Assembly: GCA_003241055.1 (NCBI GenBank)
Contig: QFOD01000012.1
Span: 62,001 to 126,000, forward strand
Reading direction: 5' to 3'
DNA: 64,000 bases
From: Roseateles depolymerans
GTDB lineage: Bacteria > Pseudomonadota > Gammaproteobacteria > Burkholderiales > Burkholderiaceae_C
A program made the translations under genes and the position numbers. Under the pieces are notes generated by a model. That model had not been told where the DNA came from, ran no database searches, and was given only the letters and a program-made list of their open reading frames with translations. Numbering within the stretch: position 1 is the first letter of the stretch; each line of letters begins with the position of its first letter. Positions 51,525-58,235 of this stretch are shown here, one piece after another.

Positions 51525-51539
51525 GCAGATTCCGTGCCA
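51525..51539 (-). promoter_or_regulatory. Sigma-54 promoter of the NNP transporter
   Basis: On the minus strand TGGCACGGAATCTGC has GG (51538-51537) and GC (51526-51525) exactly 10 bp apart, with the full TGGCACG half of the consensus. The predicted start of transcription is at about 51514, two bases before hairpin P1, so P1 forms the very 5' end of the mRNA. Confidence 0.8.
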
Positions 51540-51591
51540 GGGTTTTCTCTAGGTTTTGGGCCTGAATCGCACATGGATGAGGCAAGAACCT

Positions 51592-51605
51592 CCCCATCGT
51601 GGTGC
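51592..51605. promoter_or_regulatory. NtrC-like site upstream of the NNP transporter
   Basis: Minus strand GCACCACGATGGGG: the left half GCACC fits NtrC (GCACC-N5-GGTGC) and the right half GGGG only partly. It is centred about 85 bp upstream of the predicted sigma-54 start, a usual enhancer position, in the gap behind the ANTAR gene. Confidence 0.4.
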
Positions 51606-51635
51606 GTGAGGTGTTCACCCGGGGGGCGAGTCTGG

Positions 51636-52250
51636 CTAGGGCTTGAGCAGGGCCTGGGCGTCGATCAGGCGCTGGGCCATGGCGCCGAGCGTCAGGCCGC
51701 CATCCATGGCCAGCCGGCGCAGGCGCTGGTAGGCGGCGTCCTCGTCCAACCCATGCTCGCGCATCAGGATGCCCTTGGCGCGCTCGACGTCCTTGCGCTC
51801 GGCGAGCTGGTGGCGGGCGCGCTGCAGCTCGTCGCGCAGGCTCTGGTCGTGCTGGAAGCGGATCAGCGTCAGCTCCAGCAGCGCGCCCAGCTTCTGCGGC
51901 TGCAGCGGCAGCACGCCCAGCAGGCAGATGTCGGCCTTGAGCGCGGCGCGCATGGTGTCGCCGTCGGCATCCTCGGCCAGCAGCAGCACCGGCCGCCGCT
52001 GGGCCTGCTGGGCCGCGCTGATGGCGTCCAGCAGCGCGGCGGATGGCGCGGCGCTGTCGATGATGACGAGCTCGGGCGACTGGCGGGTCAGCGCGGCGCC
52101 CAGGCCGTCGGCGCCGTCCAGCACCTCGACGAGCTGGCAGCGCAGCCGTATCAGTTCCATGCGGATCAGCGGGCTGCGGCGCTGGCCGTCGTCCAGCAGC
52201 AGCACCCGCAGCCCGGCCAGTTGCGACCAGGAGGGAGAAGAGAGGGTCAT
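51636..52250 (-). CDS. NasT-like ANTAR antitermination regulator
   Basis: 204 residues from ATG 52250; an in-frame ATG at 52283 is also possible, and neither has a clear ribosome site. A pseudo-receiver (about 12-125) keeps LLLDDGQR and VIIDSAAPS but lacks a normal acidic pocket. A coiled-coil linker and an ANTAR domain follow (about 140-200: RKDVERAKGILMREHGLDED, AYQRLRRLAMDGG). ANTAR proteins bind paired hexaloop hairpins and stop terminators from forming. The matching RNA is in the leader of the next gene downstream. NasS, the usual partner, is not in the window. Confidence 0.88.
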   Translation of the reverse strand: MTLSSPSWSQLAGLRVLLLDDGQRRSPLIRMELIRLRCQLVEVLDGADGLGAALTRQSPELVIIDSAAPSAALLDAISAAQQAQRRPVLLLAEDADGDTMRAALKADICLLGVLPLQPQKLGALLELTLIRFQHDQSLRDELQRARHQLAERKDVERAKGILMREHGLDEDAAYQRLRRLAMDGGLTLGAMAQRLIDAQALLKP

Positions 52251-52289
52251 GTCTGGCGTCGTCTGCAAGTCGCGTGCCGCCATGAAGAA

Positions 52290-52322
52290 AGGGCGCCGCC
52301 CCCGGGTCGGGAGCGGCGCCCT
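52290..52322 (-). terminator. Terminator of the dctPQM operon
   Basis: Perfect 10-bp stem AGGGCGCCGC (52290-52299) with GCGGCGCCCT (52313-52322), followed on the minus strand by TTTCTT. It ends the dctM transcript 28 bp after its stop and separates it from the ANTAR gene. Confidence 0.78.
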
Positions 52323-52349
52323 CGGGCGCTCGGTGTTGGCGAAGCCGGC

Positions 52350-53630
52350 TTACTTCATCAGCAGATGAGGCAGCCACAGCGACAGCGCGGGCCAGTAGGT
52401 GACGACCATCAGGAAGCCCAGCATGGTCAGCAGCCAGGGCATGACGGCGACGGTCAGCTCGCTGATGCCCATCTTGGTGATGCCCGACGCCACATACAGG
52501 TTCAGGCCCACCGGCGGGTGGCACATGCCGACCTCCATGTTCACGACGATCAGGATGCCGAAGTGCACCGGATCGATGCCCAGCTTCATGGCCACCGGGA
52601 ACAGGATGGGCGCCAGGATCAGGATGATGGAGCTGGGCTCCATCACGTTGCCGGCCAGCAGCAGCAGCACGTTCACCACCAGCAGGAAGGCGATGGGCCC
52701 GAAGCCCTGGCCGATCATCCAGTCGGCCATGGCCTGCGGGATGTTCTCGCTGGTCATCAGGAACGAGAACAGCACCGCGTTCGTGATGATGTAGAGCAGC
52801 ATCGCGCTCATGCTGGCGGAGTCCAGCAGCACCTTGGGGATCTGCTTGAGCGACAGGTCCTTGTAGACGAACACCGCGATGAAGAAGGCATAGACCGCCG
52901 ACATCGCCGCCGCCTCGGTGGGCGTGAAGATGCCGCTGTAGATGCCGCCGATCACCACCACGATGAGGAACAGGCCCCAGACGCTGTCGCGGAAGGCGTT
53001 CCAGCGCTCCTTGACGGTGGCCTTGGGCAGGCGCGGGTAGTTGTTCTTGCGCGCGATGTTCCAGGTCGTGAAGCCCAGCAGGAAGGCCAGCACCAGACCC
53101 GGCACGATGCCGGCGATGAACATGGAGCCCACCGACACATTGGTGGACACCGAATACATCACCATCGCGATGGACGGCGGGATCAGGATGCCCAGCGAGC
53201 CCGAGGTGGTGATGATGCCGGCGCCGAACTTGTTCGGGAAACCCTGCTTCACCATGGCCGGCAGGATCACCGAGCCGATGGCCACCACGGTGGCCGGCGA
53301 GGAACCCGACACCGCGGCGAACAGCGCGCAGGCCATCACGCCCGCCAGGCCCAGGCCGCCGTGCCAGTGGCCCACCATGCTGGACGCGAAGCGGATCATG
53401 CGTCGCGCCACGCCGCCGTGGGTCAGGAAGTTGCCGGCCAGGATGAAGAACGGGATCGCCATGATCTCGAACTTCTCGATGCCGGTGAACAGCTTGAGCG
53501 CCACCGACTCCACCGGCACCTGTGTCATCGTGAACAGGAAGGTGAGCACCGTGAGGCCCAGCGAGATGCTGATCGGCATGCCCGTGAGCATGAGCACGAT
53601 CAGCAGCACAAAAATGATGGCGGAGTTCAT
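52350..53630 (-). CDS. dctM: TRAP transporter large permease DctM
   Basis: 426 residues, about 12 membrane segments, typical DctM: starts with FVLLIVLMLTGMPISISLGL and contains FFILAGNFLTHGGVARR, SGSSPATVVAIGSVILP and LIPPSIAMVMYS, and near the end HFGILIVVNMEVGMCHPPVG. It forms the Na+-driven translocation unit of the TRAP complex for C4-dicarboxylates (succinate, fumarate, malate). Overlaps dctQ by four bases. Confidence 0.96.
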   Translation of the reverse strand: MNSAIIFVLLIVLMLTGMPISISLGLTVLTFLFTMTQVPVESVALKLFTGIEKFEIMAIPFFILAGNFLTHGGVARRMIRFASSMVGHWHGGLGLAGVMACALFAAVSGSSPATVVAIGSVILPAMVKQGFPNKFGAGIITTSGSLGILIPPSIAMVMYSVSTNVSVGSMFIAGIVPGLVLAFLLGFTTWNIARKNNYPRLPKATVKERWNAFRDSVWGLFLIVVVIGGIYSGIFTPTEAAAMSAVYAFFIAVFVYKDLSLKQIPKVLLDSASMSAMLLYIITNAVLFSFLMTSENIPQAMADWMIGQGFGPIAFLLVVNVLLLLAGNVMEPSSIILILAPILFPVAMKLGIDPVHFGILIVVNMEVGMCHPPVGLNLYVASGITKMGISELTVAVMPWLLTMLGFLMVVTYWPALSLWLPHLLMK

Positions 53631-54175
53631 GCCTTCACCTCCTCGACACCCTCGACATGGCTGTGGTCGTGGTGCGGCAGTTCACCGGTCTTCAGGAAGC
53701 TCACTGCGACCTGCAGGAAGCGGAAACACATCAGGCTGGAGCCCAACGGCACGCACAGGTAGACCCACCACATCGGAATCTCGAGGTCGGCCGAGGTCTG
53801 GTCGGTGTGCGAGATCTCCCACACGAAGCTGCCGCCCAGGTAGGCCACGGTGCCGGTGAAGAGCGCGCCGGACAGCAGGCCGAACACCACCAGGCCGCGG
53901 TAGGACGGGCCCTTGAGCTTGCGCAGCACCACATCCACGCCCACGTGGATGCCGGTGCGCACGCCGTAGGCTGCGCCGAACTTGGCCATCCACACGAACA
54001 TGAAGATGCACAGCTCCTGCGCCCAGGACAGGTTGAGCTGCACCGTGTAGTCCTGGATGTAGGGCACGCCGGACAGGAAGCGATGCACGACGGCGACGAA
54101 GATCACCAGCGTGGCGCCGGCGATGAGGGTGGCGATCAGCCACTCCTCGAGACGATTGAGGATTCGATTGAGCAT
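53627..54175 (-). CDS. dctQ: TRAP transporter small permease DctQ
   Basis: 182 residues with four membrane segments and the DctQ motif SWAQELCIFMFVWMAKFGAA followed by GIHVGVDVV. It stabilises DctM and links it to the periplasmic binding protein. The C-terminal tail is His/Glu-rich. It lies 118 bp after dctP, with a strong hairpin in the gap that should keep DctP levels higher than DctQM. Confidence 0.95.
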   Translation of the reverse strand: MLNRILNRLEEWLIATLIAGATLVIFVAVVHRFLSGVPYIQDYTVQLNLSWAQELCIFMFVWMAKFGAAYGVRTGIHVGVDVVLRKLKGPSYRGLVVFGLLSGALFTGTVAYLGGSFVWEISHTDQTSADLEIPMWWVYLCVPLGSSLMCFRFLQVAVSFLKTGELPHHDHSHVEGVEEVKA

Positions 54176-54245
54176 GGGGTCTCCCGGTTGAACCGGTCAG
54201 AGCGGGTGGGCGTGCGACGCCCCCGCTCCTTGCACAGCAGTCGCT

Positions 54246-54280
54246 GGCTGGCCGCCCTTGCGCAGAGGGGCCGGCCAGCC
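54246..54280 (-). terminator. Hairpin between dctP and dctQ
   Basis: GGCTGGCCGCCC (54246-54257) pairs, with one unpaired base, with GGGCCGGCCAGCC (54268-54280). Such partial terminators or mRNA-stabilising stems after the binding-protein gene are usual in TRAP and ABC operons. Confidence 0.5.
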
Positions 54281-54293
54281 GCTGCGCGGGGTC

Positions 54294-55313
54294 TTACTTC
54301 GGTGCGACGAAGCCGGCGGCCTTGTAGGTGGCCTCGACGGTGGCCTTGCCCACGCGCGAGGTCATCTCCTGGTGCACCGGCATCAGGGCCTTCTTCCACT
54401 CGTTGGTCTCGGCCGGCGTGGGCGTGTAGACCGTGGTCTTGCCCGAGGCCTTGATCTTGTCGAGCGCGGTGGCGTTCTCGGTGGCAGCGATCGCGTTGGC
54501 GTAGGTGGTGGCGTCCTTGATGGCGCCTTCCAGCTGCGTGCGGATGTCGGCCGGCAGGCCGTCCCAGAACTTCTTGTTGACGATGACCGCATAGGCCAGG
54601 TGGCCGTGGTTGGACAGCGTCATGTGCTTCTGCACTTCGAAGATCTTCTGCGTGTAGAAGTTGCTCGGCACGCCTTCGGTGCCGTCCACCACGCCGCTCT
54701 GCAGCGCCTGGTAGAGCTCGGAGAAGGCCATCACCTGCGGGATGGCGCCCAGTGCGCGCATCTGCGCGTCCAGCACCTTGCTGGACTGGATGCGCATCTT
54801 CTGACCCTTGAAGTCGGCGACCTTATGCAGCGGCTTGTTCGCGCTCATGATGTGGAAGCCGTTGTCCCAGTAGGCCAGGCCCTTGATGCCCTTGGGCTCC
54901 AGCTTCTTGAACAGGTCGGCACCGACGGCGCCGTCGGTCACGGCGCGGAAGGCGTCGGTGTCCTTGAAGATGAAGGGCAGGTCGAAGACCTCGAATTCCT
55001 TCACGCCCAGCGGGCCGAACTTGGCCAGCGACGGGGCCAGCATCTGCACCGAGCCCAGCTGCAGCGCTTCCAGCTCTTCCTTGTCCTTGTAGAGCTGGCT
55101 GTTGGGGTAGACCTCGACCTTCACGCGGCCGCCGGTGCGTTGCTCGGCCAGCTCCTTGAAGCGCTGTGCGCCCTTGCCCTTGGGCGTGTCGGGCGCCACG
55201 ACGTGGCTGAACTTGATGACGATGGGCGCCTGCGCGAGCGCGGCGCTCACGGGCAGGGTCAGCGCGGCGGCGGCAGCCAGAGCGAGCGAGAGGCGGCGGG
55301 TGATGGGCTTCAT
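54294..55313 (-). CDS. dctP: TRAP transporter C4-dicarboxylate-binding protein DctP
   Basis: 339 residues from ATG 55313, with AGGAG five bases ahead; the frame continues upstream without meaning. A signal peptide (about 1-28, ALAQA), then IVIKFSHVVAPDTPKGKGA, and the conserved DctP blocks MLAPSLAKFGPLG, KMRIQSSKVLDAQMRALGA and GVVDGTEGVPSNFYTQK, with the Arg that binds the substrate carboxylate in KMRIQ. It delivers dicarboxylates to DctQM in the periplasm. The divergent dctSR genes probably regulate it. Confidence 0.96.
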   Translation of the reverse strand: MKPITRRLSLALAAAAALTLPVSAALAQAPIVIKFSHVVAPDTPKGKGAQRFKELAEQRTGGRVKVEVYPNSQLYKDKEELEALQLGSVQMLAPSLAKFGPLGVKEFEVFDLPFIFKDTDAFRAVTDGAVGADLFKKLEPKGIKGLAYWDNGFHIMSANKPLHKVADFKGQKMRIQSSKVLDAQMRALGAIPQVMAFSELYQALQSGVVDGTEGVPSNFYTQKIFEVQKHMTLSNHGHLAYAVIVNKKFWDGLPADIRTQLEGAIKDATTYANAIAATENATALDKIKASGKTTVYTPTPAETNEWKKALMPVHQEMTSRVGKATVEATYKAAGFVAPK

Positions 55314-55466
55314 GGTGTCTCCTGGAAGGGGCAAGACGGACGCCAGGAGACCGTGGCGCCCGTGCAGCTGTCGCGCTGCTGGGTCTGGGCGCCTGCCGCG
55401 CGGACGCGGCTGTCTCCTATCGTTTGAGTGGCGCGATTCTTCCGGCCCGGCCGCCACGGCGGAAGT

Positions 55467-55480
55467 TGTGGAGTTCCACA
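55467..55480. promoter_or_regulatory. Palindrome TGTGGA-GT-TCCACA in the dctP-dctS gap
   Basis: A perfect 6-2-6 inverted repeat in the 204-bp interval between dctP and dctS, 154 bp upstream of dctP and 37 bp before dctS. It is a candidate site for the FixJ-type regulator DctR. I see no sigma-54 element here. Confidence 0.45.
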
Positions 55481-55517
55481 TTTCTTCAGGGCCGCCGGCC
55501 TACTTAGACTTCCCGGC

Positions 55518-57476
55518 ATGACACCCCGCGAGCTGCTCCCACGAAGCCTGTGGCTGGCGCCCCTCGGGTTATCCCTTGTTTTTGTGCTGGGCGTGCTGGC
55601 CTGGGTCTGGGCCAACGAGGCCGACGAGCGTGACCAGCTGCGCCAGACGCTGATTTCCGACGCGCTCAGTGCCGAGGCGCAGCTGCGCGCTCGCATCGAG
55701 GATGAGCGCGGCCAGCTGCGCCAGCTGGCCTTTGCGCTCAAGGGCCAGCCGATGGAGCAGGACAGCCTGGAGTCGCGGCCCGAGGTGAACGCCGGGCTGC
55801 GGCGCCTCTGGCAGTCGGTCACCTGGCTGGATGCGCGCAACCGCGTGCTGGCCGAGGTGCCGCCGGTGTCCGAGGCCGGCCGCTACGAGGACGGGCTGTC
55901 GTTGCACCTCACCGCGCCCACCGAGGGTGAGGGCACGCTGGTCGTGCGCTATGCGCCGGCGCTGCTGCTCAAACGCGGCGTGCCCTGGTGGCTGGCGCGC
56001 AAGTACGACGTGCAGCTGGTGGACAGCGCCGACCAGGTGATCGCCTCCACCACCGATTCGCCGCTGCGTGCCGCGCTGGGCGAGCGCCTGAGCTACCGCG
56101 TCGCGCTGCCCGGCCCGCTGCGCGCGAGCCCGCTGGCCGAGACTGCGCTGACCGATGCCGCGGTGGAGCTGACGCTGCGCGATCCGCCCACCAACGGCGT
56201 GAAGCCGCTGGCCTGGGTGCTGGTGGCGGGCTTCCTGCCCCTGATCGCGGTGGCCAGCTGGCTGATCCGCAGGCAGATGCGCCAGGTGCAGCGCGCCGAG
56301 GTGGCGGGCCGCACCGAGGCCGCCTGGCGGCGGGCGATGGAGGACTCGGCCCTTGTGGCGCTGCGCGCGCGCGACTTCGACGGCCGCCTGCTCTATGTGA
56401 ACCGCACCTTCTGCGACATGGTGGGGTTGTCCGCCGAGGAGCTGATGGGCCTGCTGCCGCCCATGCCCTACTGGCCGCCCGACGCGCTGGAGGAACTGAC
56501 CGAGCGCAACCGTCGCAACCTCGCCGGCCAGGCGCCGCGCGAGGGATTCGAGGCGCGCTGGCGCCACTCGTCGGGCCGCCAGGTGGATGTGATGGTGTTC
56601 GAGTCGCCGCTGGTGGATGCCAGTGGCCGCCAGATCGGCTGGATGGGCTCCATCATCGACGTGACCGAGCGCAAGCGGCTGGAGGAGCGTGAGCGCCGCG
56701 AGGTCGAGACCCTGGCCCACAACGCGCGCCTGACCATGCTGGGCGAGGTGGCCTCCACGCTGGCCCACGAGCTCAACCAGCCGCTCACCGCGATCGCCAG
56801 CTACACGGCGGGCGTCTCCAACTCGCTGGCCAAGCTGGGGGTGCAGGATGAACTGGTCTGCGGCGCATTGCAGCGCCTGGGCCAGCAGGCCGCGCACGCG
56901 GGCCGCATCGTCGCGCGTATCCGCGAGTTCCTGACCCGCCGCGAGCCGCGCCACGAGCGCTGCGACCTGCACGAGGTGGTGCGCGCCGCGCTCGACCTGG
57001 TGCGACGCGACTGCCAGCGCCGCGGCGTGCAGCTGGAGCTGGCGCTGGCCCCGTCCGTGCCGCCGGTGTGGGCCGACGCGGTGCTGATCGAGCAGGTCGT
57101 CATCAACCTGGTGCGCAATGCCACCGACGCCTTGCAGGGCCGCGCCAGCGGCCGGCGCATCACGGTCAGCAGCCGGGTGGTCGGCGGCTTCGTGCGGGTG
57201 GCGGTGCAGGACAACGGGCCGGGTCTTGCCGGCCTGCGTGTGGAGCAGCTCTGCGCGCCCTTCTATTCCACCAAGCCCGACGGTATGGGCATGGGGCTGG
57301 CGATCTGCCGCTCCATCATCGAGGCCCACCAGGGCGTGCTGGACGCCGACGAGGCCGCCGGCGGTGGTGCGATCTTCTCGTTCAGCCTGCCTCTGGAGCC
57401 GTTCGACAGCGGCGAGTCCGAGGTTCACGACCTGACCGGCGGGGCTGCCGGATCATCAATCAGCGCCGACACATGA
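55518..57476 (+). CDS. dctS: C4-dicarboxylate sensor histidine kinase DctS
   Basis: 652 residues from ATG 55518. TM1 about 14-33, a periplasmic sensor domain (about 34-228), TM2 about 230-252, a PAS domain (about 275-385, ending IIDVTERKRLEE), HisKA with STLAHELNQPLTA (phospho-His 417) and an ATPase domain with NLVRNATDAL, DNGPGL and GMGMGLAICRSIIEAH. This is the DctS layout of Rhodobacter-type systems. It faces dctPQM and overlaps dctR by four bases. Confidence 0.93.
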   Translation: MTPRELLPRSLWLAPLGLSLVFVLGVLAWVWANEADERDQLRQTLISDALSAEAQLRARIEDERGQLRQLAFALKGQPMEQDSLESRPEVNAGLRRLWQSVTWLDARNRVLAEVPPVSEAGRYEDGLSLHLTAPTEGEGTLVVRYAPALLLKRGVPWWLARKYDVQLVDSADQVIASTTDSPLRAALGERLSYRVALPGPLRASPLAETALTDAAVELTLRDPPTNGVKPLAWVLVAGFLPLIAVASWLIRRQMRQVQRAEVAGRTEAAWRRAMEDSALVALRARDFDGRLLYVNRTFCDMVGLSAEELMGLLPPMPYWPPDALEELTERNRRNLAGQAPREGFEARWRHSSGRQVDVMVFESPLVDASGRQIGWMGSIIDVTERKRLEERERREVETLAHNARLTMLGEVASTLAHELNQPLTAIASYTAGVSNSLAKLGVQDELVCGALQRLGQQAAHAGRIVARIREFLTRREPRHERCDLHEVVRAALDLVRRDCQRRGVQLELALAPSVPPVWADAVLIEQVVINLVRNATDALQGRASGRRITVSSRVVGGFVRVAVQDNGPGLAGLRVEQLCAPFYSTKPDGMGMGLAICRSIIEAHQGVLDADEAAGGGAIFSFSLPLEPFDSGESEVHDLTGGAAGSSISADT

Positions 57477-58093
57477 TGGCTGACAGCAGCATTTATCTGG
57501 TCGATGACGACCCCGGCGTGCGCGACGCGCTGGCCTTCCTGATGCGCTCACGGGGCCTGCCGGTGCGTGCCTTCGACAGCGGGCCGGCGCTGCTGGCGAC
57601 GCTGGACGCCGAGATGCCCGCGAGCGGTCCGCCCAAGGGCATCTTCCTGCTCGACGTGCGCATGGAGCCCATGATAGGCACGCGGCTGCACGACGAGCTG
57701 CTGGCCCGCCGGCTGCGCAACCCGGTGCTGTTCCTGACCGGCCATGGCGACATCCCGATGGTGGTGGACGCGCTCAAGAAGGGCGCCTTCGACTTTCTCG
57801 AGAAGCCGTACAGCGATAACGCGCTGGCTGATCGCATCGAACAGGCGCTGGCGGTGGACGCCGCCATGCAGGCCGAGGGCGCGCAGGCGGCCGAACGCGA
57901 TGCGCGCCTGGCCAGCCTCACCGAACGCGAGCGCGAGGTGATGGGTCGCGTGGCGGCGGGCAAGCTCAACAAGGTCATCGCCGACGAGCTGCACGTGTCG
58001 GTGCGGACCGTGGAGGTGCACCGCGCCCGGGTGTTCGCCAAGCTGGGTGTGGGCAGTGCGGCCGAGCTGGCGACGCTGCTGGCCCAGTCCTGA
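57473..58093 (+). CDS. dctR: FixJ/NarL-type response regulator DctR
   Basis: 206 residues (205 if the second ATG, 57476, is used). Receiver with VDDDPG, phospho-acceptor near residue 60 (FLLDVRMEP), Thr/Lys in LTGHGD and EKPYSD, then a LuxR-type helix-turn-helix (about 145-200) with TEREREVMGRVAAGKLNK and VSVRTVEVHRARVFAKL. It should activate dctPQM when DctS senses dicarboxylates. Confidence 0.94.
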   Translation: MMADSSIYLVDDDPGVRDALAFLMRSRGLPVRAFDSGPALLATLDAEMPASGPPKGIFLLDVRMEPMIGTRLHDELLARRLRNPVLFLTGHGDIPMVVDALKKGAFDFLEKPYSDNALADRIEQALAVDAAMQAEGAQAAERDARLASLTEREREVMGRVAAGKLNKVIADELHVSVRTVEVHRARVFAKLGVGSAAELATLLAQS

Positions 58094-58235
58094 GGCGGCG
58101 CTTGTGTGACATCCGCCCGGCTTGGCGCCGGGCCTGAGGCGAATAATGTCGGGTGTCCATTGTCCGGCTGCGCCACGCGGCGGACCCGGTTCCGGCCCCA
58201 AGAGGCCGGCCGTCGAATCCCAGGGAGCCCCATCC

